A DNA stretch of 64,000 nt from an uncultured Campylobacter sp. (GTDB lineage: Bacteria; Actinomycetota; Actinomycetes; Mycobacteriales; Mycobacteriaceae). The notes under the pieces were generated by a model. That model was not told the DNA's origin, did no database searches, and saw only the letters and a list, made by a program, of their open reading frames with translations. Every line of letters starts with the position of its first letter. The stretch's first letter is position 1. This document shows positions 42,106-51,629 of the stretch, piece by piece. The position numbers and the translations under genes are program-made. The stretch spans positions 62,001 through 126,000 of the forward strand of contig CAMIME010000001.1 in the NCBI GenBank assembly GCA_946221035.1, in the 5' to 3' direction.

Positions 42106-43182
42106 CTACGCTTTCCACTCCAAACCGCTGCCCACGGCTTGCTCGATCGAGTTCAGGCCGTGGGCTTTGATCTGCCGCGCAATGCCGGTGTGAATACCCC
42201 GGATCCACCCGAGCCCGCCGTAGATGAACGGCGTGTACCCCTGCAGCAGGCTTGCGCCGGCGGTGATGCGCTCCCACGCTTGCTCGGGTGTGGAGATACC
42301 GCCGACGCTCACCAGCGCGAGCTCGCCGCCCACATGGCCGTGCAGCAGCTGCAGCACCTCGAGCGACCGCTTAGCGACGGGGGCCCCGGACACACCGCCC
42401 GCTCCCATCGCTTCGACCTCGGCGGCGGGTGTGCGAAGCCCCTCGCGGGAGATGGTGGTGTTGGTGGCAACGATGCCGTCGAGGTTGAGTTCAGTGGCAA
42501 GGTCCGCGACCGCGAGGACATCGCCGTCACTTAAGTCGGGCGCGATTTTGACCAGCACCGGCGTCGACGTGGATTCCTTGACCACCCGGAGGATCGGACG
42601 GAGCTCCTCCACCGCCTGCAGGTCGCGCAACCCCGGAGTGTTGGGGGAGGAGACGTTGACCACCAGGTAATCGGCGAGCGGGCCCAAAAGCGTCGCGCAC
42701 GCCCGGTAATCCGCCACCGCATCCTCGGAAGTTTTGTTCTTGCCGATGTTGATGCCGATGATGTCGTCGGACTTCCTCCGCCGCAGGTTATCGGCCACTT
42801 GGAGTGCGCCCTCGTTGTTGAACCCCATCCGGTTGAGGATGGCTTTGTCCTGGGGCAGCCGGAAGAGGCGTGGGGTGGGGTTACCCGGTTGCGGTTTCGG
42901 GGTCACCGTGCCCATCTCGGCGTAGCCGAAGCCCACCGCACCCCATGCGTCGCACTCAGACGCGTTTTTGTCGAAGCCCGCGGCCAACCCTAGCGGGGCG
43001 GGAAAATCCACCCCGAACACCGTTTGGCGCAAAACCGGGTCGTGGACGCGCACCACCTTCTCCATCCCGCGGTTCACCGGCCCCGCGGTGTGCAGCACCT
43101 GAAGGCCCCCGCTGATGATTCCGTGGATCCGCTCAGGCGGGAGGCGGAACATGAGGCGAAGCGCCTGATCGTAGAGGCTCAT
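42106..43182 (-). CDS. pyrD: Dihydroorotate dehydrogenase (quinone), class 2
   Basis: FMN enzyme of pyrimidine synthesis that passes electrons to the quinone pool at the membrane. The 358-residue protein has an N-terminal helical extension for membrane contact ([20 protein letters not shown]). [14 protein letters not shown] is followed by [14 protein letters not shown], which carries the catalytic serine of class 2 enzymes, and the flavin phosphate site is [11 protein letters not shown] 43182 is chosen with AAAGG upstream; a GTG at 43191 overlaps that site. It follows the lipoprotein gene by 5 bp. Confidence 0.96.
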   Translation of the reverse strand: MSLYDQALRLMFRLPPERIHGIISGGLQVLHTAGPVNRGMEKVVRVHDPVLRQTVFGVDFPAPLGLAAGFDKNASECDAWGAVGFGYAEMGTVTPKPQPGNPTPRLFRLPQDKAILNRMGFNNEGALQVADNLRRRKSDDIIGINIGKNKTSEDAVADYRACATLLGPLADYLVVNVSSPNTPGLRDLQAVEELRPILRVVKESTSTPVLVKIAPDLSDGDVLAVADLATELNLDGIVATNTTISREGLRTPAAEVEAMGAGGVSGAPVAKRSLEVLQLLHGHVGGELALVSVGGISTPEQAWERITAGASLLQGYTPFIYGGLGWIRGIHTGIARQIKAHGLNSIEQAVGSGLEWKA

Positions 43183-43187
43183 CTGAG

Positions 43188-44246
43188 TCACCTTTCTGTC
43201 TGGTCTCCGGGGCGCACAATCTGCAGGCCGTCTCCGGTGGCGGAGGCGAGGACCAAGGTGCCGTCGTCAAGCGCAACCATGCTTCGTGCGTCCTCCACCG
43301 TGCGCACGGTCCTGCGCTCCACGGGCACGCCCTGGGAAATGTCGTAGGCGGTGGCCAGGTTTTCGGCGGTGGAACTGACCCAGGCGAGGCGCGCGGCGGG
43401 GTCCCACGCGGCGTCCCAAGGTCCCTGAGGCACCGGCGCCATCTGGTGCAGGCGGATGATGTCGTCGGTGGTGTAGACCAGCAGTTGCGACCCGGTGGAG
43501 TCTGCGGCGAGCACGAGACCGTGCTCGCCGGCGGCGACCTTGCCCACACCGAGACCGACGCGAAGCGTGCCGCCCTGGCGCTTGCCTGCCCAATCCAGGT
43601 CCTGGATTGTGGTGTCGAAGCTGCATACGCGCACCACCGCGTCGTCTTGGCCGTCAACGGGGACAGCCTGGATTTGGTCGGTTTCGCGGGCGACGTCGAT
43701 GGTGCTCGTCAGCTCGCCGTCACGAAATACCCACACCTTGCGCTCGCTGTGGCTAGCTGCCAGCACCTCGCCGGTGGAGGTGATAGTCGCGCTGGTCACC
43801 GGCAGGTCCGTAGCAATCGTTTGCTCGGCGGCGCCGAAGACCTTCACCTCTCCGTCACACGCCAACGCGAAGGAGCCGGCGTTGGCCGAGACGTCACCGC
43901 ACGATCCATCCAACGGGTGCGACGTGCCTTTCCCCGCGGCAATGTCATCGATGGTGCCGGTAATCAGCGCATTGTCGGTCCGTACTCCGAGCATGCCGTC
44001 CGTGACGTCGAGGTCGCGCACCGCCTCAAATTCCACCACCTTGCCGTCCGGGTTATCGGCGGCCGGCGATGTCATCGGCTCTGCGCTGCCCATCATCGCT
44101 GCGGCCTCCCCGCCGGCTTCCTCGATCTTCGCGGCCGGCGAGGCACCGCAGCCGCTGAGGAGTACTGCTGCGCTCAGCGCGACGGCACCCGCCGCAACGC
44201 GGCGGGAAAAGTCATGAGACCTGGACGTGGATGGAAATTGCTTCAC
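43188..44246 (-). CDS. LppL-like lipoprotein, beta-propeller type
   Basis: 352-residue exported lipoprotein. The signal sequence ends with the lipobox LLSGC at about residue 30. The mature part has repeated blade-like stretches ([37 protein letters not shown]), suggesting a WD/YVTN-type propeller. It corresponds by position to LppL upstream of pyrD in M. tuberculosis (recalled). GTG 44246 is chosen with TAGGCT 8 nt upstream; the longer frame lacks a signal sequence at its start. Confidence 0.82.
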   Translation of the reverse strand: MKQFPSTSRSHDFSRRVAAGAVALSAAVLLSGCGASPAAKIEEAGGEAAAMMGSAEPMTSPAADNPDGKVVEFEAVRDLDVTDGMLGVRTDNALITGTIDDIAAGKGTSHPLDGSCGDVSANAGSFALACDGEVKVFGAAEQTIATDLPVTSATITSTGEVLAASHSERKVWVFRDGELTSTIDVARETDQIQAVPVDGQDDAVVRVCSFDTTIQDLDWAGKRQGGTLRVGLGVGKVAAGEHGLVLAADSTGSQLLVYTTDDIIRLHQMAPVPQGPWDAAWDPAARLAWVSSTAENLATAYDISQGVPVERRTVRTVEDARSMVALDDGTLVLASATGDGLQIVRPGDQTER

Positions 44247-44323
44247 AAAGCGAAAGCCTAGCAACGCCGCCGACACGTTCCCTGATCGCTCATTGTGCGC
44301 GTCGCGGGGTAACCTGATGCGCC

Positions 44324-45193
44324 ATGACGGATCCCGCACAGCTGGCACAGGCCACAACCGAATCCATGACGTGGCTGCAAGTGATAGTCCTTTCCATCGT
44401 CCAGGGATTGACGGAGTTTCTCCCGGTGTCGTCCTCGGGCCACCTGCGCATCGTGTCCTCCCTGTTCTGGGGCCAGGACGCGGGCGCGAGCTTCACCGCC
44501 GTGATTCAACTGGGTACGGAACTTGCGGTACTCGTCTTCTTCGCCAAAGACATCGGGCGCATCATTTCCGCCTGGTTCCGAGGCCTGATGGACAAATCCA
44601 AGCGAGGTTTCGACTACCGCATGGGCTGGATGGTTATCGTGGGCACGATCCCGGTCGGGTTGGCTGGCGTACTACTCAAAGACGTCATCCGGGAAAACTT
44701 CCGCAACCTCTGGATTACCGCGACTGTCTTGATCTTGTTCTCCTTCGTGTTCATTCTGGCTGAGCGCGTGGGCACCAAGAAACGCGGTTTCGAACAGCTG
44801 ACAATGCGCGACGCCATCGCGATGGGCCTGTGGCAGTGCCTCGCGCTGATTCCAGGCGTCTCCCGCTCCGGCGGCACCATTTCCGGCGGTCTCTTCCGCA
44901 ACCTCGACCGAGAGGTGGCCACCAGGTTCTCATTTCTCCTCGCGATTCCCGCGGTGCTCGCGTCCGGGCTCTTCTCACTGCCAGATGCGTTCGACCCCCA
45001 GGCGGGCCAGGCCGCGACCGGAATGCAGCTGCTCGTCGGTTCCGGGATCGGGTTCGTCCTCGGCTACATCTCGATCGCGTGGTTGTTGAAGTTCGTCTCC
45101 CATCACTCTTTCGCCTGGTTCGCCGCGTACCGCATTCCGCTCGGTCTGATCGTGATGGTGCTGCTCGCCACCGGCGTGTTGCAGCCGGTGTAG
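44324..45193 (+). CDS. uppP: Undecaprenyl-diphosphatase
   Basis: Integral membrane phosphatase recycling the lipid carrier of wall polymers; also confers bacitracin tolerance (BacA). The 289-residue protein carries the two signature regions: [15 protein letters not shown] near residue 30 and [18 protein letters not shown] near residue 180. It has about eight membrane segments. TAACCT lies 8 nt before the ATG. It is divergent from the lipoprotein-pyrD unit. Confidence 0.96.
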   Translation: MTDPAQLAQATTESMTWLQVIVLSIVQGLTEFLPVSSSGHLRIVSSLFWGQDAGASFTAVIQLGTELAVLVFFAKDIGRIISAWFRGLMDKSKRGFDYRMGWMVIVGTIPVGLAGVLLKDVIRENFRNLWITATVLILFSFVFILAERVGTKKRGFEQLTMRDAIAMGLWQCLALIPGVSRSGGTISGGLFRNLDREVATRFSFLLAIPAVLASGLFSLPDAFDPQAGQAATGMQLLVGSGIGFVLGYISIAWLLKFVSHHSFAWFAAYRIPLGLIVMVLLATGVLQPV

Positions 45194-45223
45194 CGTGTCG
45201 GCCGCACGAGTAGGGTGGCACGC

Positions 45224-46438
45224 ATGCATTCTTGGCCTACGCCGCGCGTCCCGGACGTCGTCGGCACCCCGGTACCTCTGAACCTTTTCGACACCGCGGA
45301 TCAGCGAATCAAACCCGTGGACACAACGCTGACCAACGAAGGCCAGGTAGGCATGTACGTCTGCGGAATCACCCCGTACGACTCAACCCACTTGGGCCAC
45401 GCCGCCACCTACCTCGCGTTTGATCTCATCCACCGACAGCTTCTGGCCAACGGGCATGCGGTGCACTACGTCCAGAACATCACTGACGTCGACGATCCAC
45501 TTTTCGAGCGCGCACAGCGCGACGGGGTGGATTGGCGCGAGCTGGGTACTAGCCAGATCGATCTCTTCCGCAGCGATATGGAGGTGCTCTCCGTCATCCC
45601 GCCGCGCGATTACGTGGGCGCGATGGAATCCGTCGATGAGGTCATCGAGATGGTGCAAAAGCTTCTCGACGAAGGCGCCGCGTACAAACTCGACCACGGC
45701 GACATCTATGCCTCCATTGAGGCGACCGAGCAGTTCGGCTACGAATCGAACCTCGACCGCGCCACCATGGAGGCCTACTTCGCCGAACGCGGGGGAGATC
45801 CTGAGCGCCCTGGCAAGCGCGACAGCCTCGACGCCTTGGTGTGGCGTGGACACCGTGAGGGGGAGCCGGCTTGGGATTCCCCGTTCGGGCTGGGGCGGCC
45901 GGGATGGCACATTGAGTGCTCCGCTATTGCGTCCAACCGCCTAGGGGTGCCGTTCGCAATCCAGGGCGGCGGGTCGGATCTCGCCTTCCCGCATCACGAA
46001 TTTTCCGCGGCACACGCCGAGGCAGCGCTGCACACGCCAAGGACGGCGGGCCACTACGTGCACGCGGGGATGATCGCGCTCGACGGGGTGAAGATGTCGA
46101 AGTCGCTGGGCAACCTCGTATTCGTGCACAAGCTCACCGAGCAGGGCTACGACCCCTCCGCAATTCGCCTCGCGGTGTTCGAAGGCCACTACCGGCAGGA
46201 CCGCGACTTTTCCTATGCGTCGCTTGATGAGGCCGCGGGGCGACTTGCCAGGTGGAGGGAGAACCTGTTGCGCGAGGGGGAGGTGGAGCGGGTCCACGGA
46301 GTCGTCGATACGCTGCGGCGTTGCCTCGCGAACGATTTGGACACGCCGGCGGCCCTGGCGGCAGTGGATGCGGCCGAAGGCGACGCGGACGGGATGCTCG
46401 CGAGGGCGCTTGACGGCCTGCTCGGGGTGCGAGTGTAG
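45224..46438 (+). CDS. mshC: Cysteine:GlcN-Ins ligase, mycothiol synthesis
   Basis: ATP-dependent ligase joining cysteine to glucosaminyl-inositol, the third step of mycothiol synthesis, evolved from CysRS. The 404-residue protein has the HIGH-type motif in THLGHA, zinc-ligand cysteine in [18 protein letters not shown], the KMSKS loop, and no anticodon-binding domain, which separates it from cysteinyl-tRNA synthetase. ATG 45224 lies 7 nt after TAGGGT. Confidence 0.95.
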   Translation: MHSWPTPRVPDVVGTPVPLNLFDTADQRIKPVDTTLTNEGQVGMYVCGITPYDSTHLGHAATYLAFDLIHRQLLANGHAVHYVQNITDVDDPLFERAQRDGVDWRELGTSQIDLFRSDMEVLSVIPPRDYVGAMESVDEVIEMVQKLLDEGAAYKLDHGDIYASIEATEQFGYESNLDRATMEAYFAERGGDPERPGKRDSLDALVWRGHREGEPAWDSPFGLGRPGWHIECSAIASNRLGVPFAIQGGGSDLAFPHHEFSAAHAEAALHTPRTAGHYVHAGMIALDGVKMSKSLGNLVFVHKLTEQGYDPSAIRLAVFEGHYRQDRDFSYASLDEAAGRLARWRENLLREGEVERVHGVVDTLRRCLANDLDTPAALAAVDAAEGDADGMLARALDGLLGVRV

Positions 46439-46461
46439 AAGAGCTGGATCAAAATAGGATC

Positions 46462-46860
46462 ATGACTGCTCCCGGCGACAACACCATCAGGGCCCAATTC
46501 CAGCCCGACGTGGACGAATTCATCGACGACCTGCACACGTTCGCGTCCGGTTCTTACTTGAACGAGGACGATAAAGAGCTGTGGGACGAACCGTTCGACC
46601 CAGCCGTGCTGCCCGAGCTCAAGCACTTGTTGGAGATGTTCCTCGATGCGCTCGACGTGATCGGAGACGACCCAGAGGCTGAGCAGCTGGTGAAGGTTGT
46701 GGTGCCGTTCTACGAGAATCTGTCGGACTTCAACGAGAAGTACGCGCGTGCGGTGCTCGAGCCGGAGGAAATGGCGGACATTGAAAACCTCGTTTTCCGC
46801 GCTACTGCGGCGACGGGGGCGACGGATGAGGCACTCGCGGAGCTGCCGGAGTTCGAGTAA
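46462..46860 (+). CDS. Small acidic hypothetical protein
   Basis: 132-residue strongly acidic helical protein (YLNEDDKELWDEPFD and similar stretches) with no recognised domain, signal or membrane helix. It lies 23 bp after mshC and ends directly at the GTG of the HAD hydrolase gene, so it is probably expressed with that hydrolase. Confidence 0.75.
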   Translation: MTAPGDNTIRAQFQPDVDEFIDDLHTFASGSYLNEDDKELWDEPFDPAVLPELKHLLEMFLDALDVIGDDPEAEQLVKVVVPFYENLSDFNEKYARAVLEPEEMADIENLVFRATAATGATDEALAELPEFE

Positions 46861-47541
46861 GTGGCCCTGGCACGCGTGATGCACCCTGCTGCCGTCTTTT
46901 GGGATATGGACGGCACGTTGATTGACACCGAACCCCTGTGGGGGCAGGCGACCTACGAATTGTCAGAGCTTGTGGGCAAACGGCTTACCCCGGAGGAGCG
47001 TCTGAAAACCATGGGCGGCAGCTTCGATTCCACCCTGTCCATCGTCGCTGCGTGGGCGGGGGTGGAGCTGCAACCTGGGGATTACGAGCGCTACTACGAG
47101 TGGATGGTCGGGCGGATGTCGGAACTTCTCTCGGCCGGGATTGAGCTCAACCCCGGTGTCAAGGGCGTTCTGGATTCACTTGCGGGGCGTGGCACGCCCA
47201 TGCTCGTGACCACCAACACCGTGCGGGAGCTGGCGGATCCGTGCATCGACGCGATTGGGAGGCACTACTTCACCGGCACGATCTGCGGGGACGAGGTCGC
47301 CCGTCCGAAGCCGGAGGCCGATATGTACCTTGAGGCTGCCCGGCGCGTTGGGGCGCAGCCGGAAGATTGTCTCGTGTTCGAGGATTCCTGGGCGGGAATG
47401 AGTGCCGCAGCAGCGTCCGGGTGCCGGGTGCGAGGCCTGGTTCCGCCAGGTGGGGCGGTGCCGGAAAAGGTCGTGCCTCTGGATCCAGGTGAATTTGTGG
47501 GTGCGGGTGCCGCTGACGTAGATCGGTGGTTCGCCATATAG
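46861..47541 (+). CDS. HAD-superfamily hydrolase, beta-phosphoglucomutase-like
   Basis: 226-residue HAD phosphatase with cap. Motif I is [13 protein letters not shown] near residue 14, motif II threonine is in LVTTNT, and the lysine plus acidic motif III lie in RPKPEADMY and [11 protein letters not shown]. The substrate, probably a sugar phosphate, is unknown. GTG 46861 follows the upstream stop without a gap, indicating translational coupling. Confidence 0.88.
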   Translation: MALARVMHPAAVFWDMDGTLIDTEPLWGQATYELSELVGKRLTPEERLKTMGGSFDSTLSIVAAWAGVELQPGDYERYYEWMVGRMSELLSAGIELNPGVKGVLDSLAGRGTPMLVTTNTVRELADPCIDAIGRHYFTGTICGDEVARPKPEADMYLEAARRVGAQPEDCLVFEDSWAGMSAAAASGCRVRGLVPPGGAVPEKVVPLDPGEFVGAGAADVDRWFAI

Positions 47542-47549
47542 TCGTGGGC

Positions 47550-48998
47550 ATGAGTTCACGTACTGAAGTAGATCTACTCGGCACTATGGACGTCCCCTCG
47601 GACGTGTATTACGGCATCCACGCGCTGCGCGCGGTGGACAACTTCAAAATCTCGGCAAGCACGATCAACGACTTCCCCGAGTTCATCCGGGGAATGGTGC
47701 AGGTAAAGAAGGCGACTGCGATTGCAAACCGCCGGCTGCACGCGTTGCCGAAGGATAAGGCGGAGGCGATTGTGCGCGCCTGCGACCTGATCCTGGACGA
47801 AGGCCGCTGCATGGATCAGTTCCCGACCGACGTGTTCCAGGGCGGCGCGGGTACGTCGGTGAACATGAACACCAACGAGGTGGTGGCCAACCTTGCGCTT
47901 GAGACCATCGGCCGCGAGAAGGGCGAGTACGACGTCATCAACCCCAACGATGACGTGAACATGTCGCAGTCCACCAACGATGCGTACCCGACCGGTTTCC
48001 GCCTCGGCGTCTACTACGCGGTGCAGGGTCTTCTGGCTGAGTTGGATGAGCTGCAGAAGGCCTTCCGCGCGAAGGGCGATGAGTTCGGCGACATTATCAA
48101 GATGGGTCGCACGCAGCTGCAGGATGCGGTGCCGATGACGCTGGGGCAGGAGTTCACCGCTTTCGGTGCCAACTTGGCGGAGGAGCAGCGCACGATCACG
48201 GACGCGGCGGAATCGCTTCTGGAGATCAACCTCGGTGCCACCGCGATCGGTACTGGTATTAACACTCCGAACGGTTACCGCGATCAGGTTGTGGCGGCGC
48301 TGCGGGAGGTGACGGGGCTCGACATCCAGGCATCCCCGGACTTGATTGAGGCGACCTCGGACACCGGCGGTTACGTCATGATGCACGGGGCGATCAAGCG
48401 CGCGGCGATGAAGCTGTCGAAGATTTGCAATGACCTGCGTCTGTTGTCTTCCGGCCCGCGGGCGGGGTTGAACGAGATCAACCTTCCTGAGCGCCAGGCC
48501 GGGTCATCGATTATGCCGGCGAAGGTCAACCCGGTGATCCCCGAGGTGGTCAACCAGGTGTGCTTCAAGGTGTTTGGCAACGACGTCACCATCTCGATGG
48601 CTGCCGAGGCGGGCCAGCTCCAGCTCAATGTGATGGAGCCGGTGATTGCCCAGTCCCTGTTCGAATCCATCCGCCTACTGACCAATGCGGCCCGCACGCT
48701 GCGTGAGAAGTGCGTGGTGGGGATCACCGCGAACCAGGAAGTGTGTGAGGGTTACGTGACCAACTCCATCGGCATCATCACCTACCTCAACCCGGTTATC
48801 GGCCACCACAACGGTGACCTGATCGGCCGTGAGGCGGCTTCGACCGGGCGCAGTGTCTACGATCTCGTGCTTGAGAAGGGGCTGATGGGCGAAGAGGACT
48901 TGAAGCGCCTGCTGAGCAAGGAAAACCTGATGCACCCGGAGTACCGCGGCAAGCTTTATGTCGACGACGTTGCGGGCGTAGTTCAAGACGGCGAATAG
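47550..48998 (+). CDS. aspA: Aspartate ammonia-lyase (aspartase)
   Basis: Reversibly converts aspartate to fumarate and ammonia. The 482-residue member of the fumarase/aspartase family has the flexible-loop signature [15 protein letters not shown] with the catalytic serine. [16 protein letters not shown] and [20 protein letters not shown] are more aspartase-like than fumarase-like. ATG 47550 is selected because TATAGT lies 7 nt upstream. Confidence 0.93.
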   Translation: MSSRTEVDLLGTMDVPSDVYYGIHALRAVDNFKISASTINDFPEFIRGMVQVKKATAIANRRLHALPKDKAEAIVRACDLILDEGRCMDQFPTDVFQGGAGTSVNMNTNEVVANLALETIGREKGEYDVINPNDDVNMSQSTNDAYPTGFRLGVYYAVQGLLAELDELQKAFRAKGDEFGDIIKMGRTQLQDAVPMTLGQEFTAFGANLAEEQRTITDAAESLLEINLGATAIGTGINTPNGYRDQVVAALREVTGLDIQASPDLIEATSDTGGYVMMHGAIKRAAMKLSKICNDLRLLSSGPRAGLNEINLPERQAGSSIMPAKVNPVIPEVVNQVCFKVFGNDVTISMAAEAGQLQLNVMEPVIAQSLFESIRLLTNAARTLREKCVVGITANQEVCEGYVTNSIGIITYLNPVIGHHNGDLIGREAASTGRSVYDLVLEKGLMGEEDLKRLLSKENLMHPEYRGKLYVDDVAGVVQDGE

Positions 48999-49026
48999 TG
49001 TCCGGGGGCTGTTGTACTCTAACTGC

Positions 49027-50736
49027 ATGAGTGCAAACAATGCAGGTAACAATGCAGCTAACGATGCAGTAACTAAGCCCGTCCCGTCCGACGTCGAGAT
49101 TGCCCAGGCTCACGATCTGGAGCCGATCACCGCCATCGCGGAGCGTGCCGGGGTGAGCGATGACGCGCTCATCCCGTACGGAAAGTTCATGGCGAAGGTG
49201 GACATCACCCAGGTGCCCGACAATGCCCCCGCGAAGCTCGTGCTGGTCACCGGTGTGTCGCCCACGCCGGCAGGCGAGGGCAAATCGACCTCGCTCATCG
49301 GCATCACCGACGCGCTGGCTCAGTTGGGGCACAAGGCCATGGTGGCGTTGCGCGAGCCGTCGCTCGGCCCAGTGATGGGTGTGAAGGGTGGCGCCGCGGG
49401 CGGCGGCTACGCCCAGGTCGTGCCAATGGAGCAGATCAACCTCCACTTCACGGGCGACTTCCACGCCATTACCAGTGCAAACAACACCCTGGCCGCGCTC
49501 ATTGACAACCACATCCAGCAGGGCAACGCCCTCGGCATTGACCCGCGTCGCGTGACGTGGCAGCGCTGCCTTGACGTCAACGACCGCAATCTGCGACATG
49601 TGGTGACGGGTCTTGGCAGCCCGGGCAACGGCATGCCGGCGGAGACCGGGTTCACCATCACCGCGGCCTCAGAGATCATGGCCATCCTCGGGTTGGCGAC
49701 GGACCTGGCGGACCTGAAGCGCCGCTTGGCCAACATCACCATCGGTCTGACCTATGACAAAAAGCCTGTCACCGCGGGCCAACTCAACGCCGAAGGCGCG
49801 ATGGCCGCGCTGCTCAAGGACGCGGTCAACCCGAACATGGTGCAAACGCTCGGTGGCACGCCCGCGTTCATCCACGGCGGTCCTTTTGCCAACATCGCCC
49901 ACGGCTGCAACACCCTCATTGCCACCCGTACGGCGCAGCGCTATGCAGACATCGTGCTTACGGAGGCCGGTTTCGGCTCCGACCTCGGTGCGGAGAAGTT
50001 CTTCGACATCAAGGCCCGTTACGGCAACCTTGACGTTGCGGGTGCGATCGTGGTGTGCACCATCCGCTCGATCAAGCACAACGCCGGCGTGGCCAAGGCA
50101 GATCTGAACACGGAGAACCTCCAGGCGTTGGAGCAGGGCATTGTGAACCTTGAGCGCCACGTGGAAAACATTAAGAAGTTCGGCGTCACCCCTGTGGTCT
50201 CGCTCAACCTGTTCACCTCCGATACCGATGCCGAGCGCGAGTGGGTGCGCAACTGGGCCGCCGAGAAGGGGATCGCGCTCGAGGAGTCCGAGGTTTGGGC
50301 GAAGGGCGGCGAGGGCGCCTTGAAGCTGGCCGAAACGCTTCTGGCCAACCTGACCGAGGGCACCTCGAAGCCGCTGTACGATCCGGCAGACGGTATCGAG
50401 AATGCGATCGAGACCATCGCCCGCGAAATCTACCGCGCGGACGACGTGCAGTACTCCGCGGCGGCGTTGAAAGACCTGCAGACGCTGAAGGACAACGGCT
50501 GGGACAGGCTGCCGGTGTGCATCTCCAAGACGCAGTACTCCTTCTCCGACGACCCGGCGCAGCTCGGTGCGCCCACCGGCCACACCCTGCACGTACGAAA
50601 CCTGCTGCCGCGTACGGGCGCGGGCTTCATCGTGGCGCTCACGGGCGATGTGATGACGATGCCGGGCCTGCCCAAGGTCCCGTCCGCCAACAACATCGAC
50701 GTCGACGAGAACGGGAAGATTTCCGGCCTGTTCTAG
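49027..50736 (+). CDS. fhs: Formate--tetrahydrofolate ligase
   Basis: ATP-dependent synthesis of 10-formyl-tetrahydrofolate from formate in one-carbon metabolism. At 569 residues it has close to family length. The P-loop TPAGEGKST lies near residue 80, with GGAAGGGYAQVVPMEQINLH and the following FTGDFHAIT typical of Fhs. The first 15 residues are an Asn/Ala stretch encoded by tandem repeats and not part of the conserved fold. TACTCT lies 6 nt before the ATG. Confidence 0.96.
   Translation: MSANNAGNNAANDAVTKPVPSDVEIAQAHDLEPITAIAERAGVSDDALIPYGKFMAKVDITQVPDNAPAKLVLVTGVSPTPAGEGKSTSLIGITDALAQLGHKAMVALREPSLGPVMGVKGGAAGGGYAQVVPMEQINLHFTGDFHAITSANNTLAALIDNHIQQGNALGIDPRRVTWQRCLDVNDRNLRHVVTGLGSPGNGMPAETGFTITAASEIMAILGLATDLADLKRRLANITIGLTYDKKPVTAGQLNAEGAMAALLKDAVNPNMVQTLGGTPAFIHGGPFANIAHGCNTLIATRTAQRYADIVLTEAGFGSDLGAEKFFDIKARYGNLDVAGAIVVCTIRSIKHNAGVAKADLNTENLQALEQGIVNLERHVENIKKFGVTPVVSLNLFTSDTDAEREWVRNWAAEKGIALEESEVWAKGGEGALKLAETLLANLTEGTSKPLYDPADGIENAIETIAREIYRADDVQYSAAALKDLQTLKDNGWDRLPVCISKTQYSFSDDPAQLGAPTGHTLHVRNLLPRTGAGFIVALTGDVMTMPGLPKVPSANNIDVDENGKISGLF
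49036..49071 (+). repeat. Three 12-bp tandem units at the fhs 5' end
   Basis: AACAATGCAGGT, AACAATGCAGCT and AACGATGCAGTA encode NNAG, NNAA and NDAV immediately after the third codon of a leaderless gene. They are more AT-rich than the surroundings. Confidence 0.8.
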
Positions 50737-51602
50737 GCGGGGCCGCCAGCCTCGCCAGCCTCCCCAGCCTCACCAGCCCCGTCCGCCCGCGACCCCGGCC
50801 AGCCGGGGTAGGCGGGCGGCGTTCCCCCGTAGGCGGGGCACAGCGATTGAAACGCGCACCACTTGCACAGCTTGGATGGCTGCGGACGAAACGTGCCCTG
50901 TGCGCCGTCCCCTTGGATCTTCGCCCAGAGATCCTCGAGGTCGCGCTCGAAGTACTCGAGCTCGACACGGGAGGGAGTGAGGATCATCGAGTCCATCACC
51001 TTCAGGTACATGAGCTTCAACTGGTCCGGCACGATACCGAACAGGCGCCAGTAGACCAGCGCGTAGAACCGCATCTGGAACTGCGCGTCGCCGGAGTAGC
51101 GGGGAAGCGGCATTTTGCCGGTTTTGTAGTCGACTACGCGGACTTCCCCCGTGGGCGCGATGTCGACCCTGTCGATGAATCCGCGCACGGGAACCCCGTT
51201 CGGCAAGGTGAAGTCAACCGGCATTTCTTGGGCGTGTGCGTCGAAGCCGAGCGGGTTTTCCATCATGAAGTAGCCGCGCAGCAGGGTGCGGGCGTCGACC
51301 AACAGTTGGTGCTCGTCGGAGATCGGGTCGGCGCACTCGGGGGCGTCGATACGCATCTGCTCCCACGTGGGCTTGAGCCGCTTCACTGCGGCGGGGTACG
51401 TGCGCTGCTCGCGCGGCCAGGCGAACATCTCCTCCAGCACGGCGTGAACCAGGGTGCCGCGCACTTGAGCTTCGGAGGAGGGTTCGGCGAGCCTGTCGAT
51501 TGCGCGGAGGCGGTACTGCAGCGGACAGCGTTTGTAATCCGAGGCGCGGGAGGGCGAAAGCGCGAGGGGGCGCGGGGTCGACGGACGTTGCTCAGAACTC
51601 AT
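50733..51602 (-). CDS. RecB-family PD-(D/E)XK nuclease with Fe-S cysteines
   Basis: Stand-alone 289-residue nuclease of the Cas4/AddB-like RecB group. Active-site elements are the histidine in GTLVHAVLEEMF, Asp in GFIDRVDI, DYKTGK, and the glutamine in FQMRFYALVYW. One cysteine in YKRCPLQYR and three in CKWCAFQSLC give the C-C-C-C set of a [4Fe-4S] staple. The C-terminus is Gly/Glu/Ala repetitive. ATG 51602; an in-frame ATG four codons upstream is possible. It shares CTAG with fhs. Confidence 0.88.
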   Translation of the reverse strand: MSSEQRPSTPRPLALSPSRASDYKRCPLQYRLRAIDRLAEPSSEAQVRGTLVHAVLEEMFAWPREQRTYPAAVKRLKPTWEQMRIDAPECADPISDEHQLLVDARTLLRGYFMMENPLGFDAHAQEMPVDFTLPNGVPVRGFIDRVDIAPTGEVRVVDYKTGKMPLPRYSGDAQFQMRFYALVYWRLFGIVPDQLKLMYLKVMDSMILTPSRVELEYFERDLEDLWAKIQGDGAQGTFRPQPSKLCKWCAFQSLCPAYGGTPPAYPGWPGSRADGAGEAGEAGEAGGPA

Positions 51603-51612
51603 GGTGGGATTC

Positions 51613-51622
51613 ATCTTAAGGT
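51613..51622. promoter_or_regulatory. Overlapping divergent -10 elements
   Basis: TAAGAT on the minus strand (51613-51618) serves the nuclease gene, and TAAGGT on the plus strand (51617-51622) serves the aminopeptidase gene. They share two bases within the palindrome CTTAAG. Confidence 0.55.
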
Positions 51623-51629
51623 GGGTGGC

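Noticed and set aside
50241..51629. Upstream extension of the M18 aminopeptidase to 50241
   Set aside because: The extension is antisense to the nuclease gene and over fhs; the enzyme starts at 51630 after TAAGGT.
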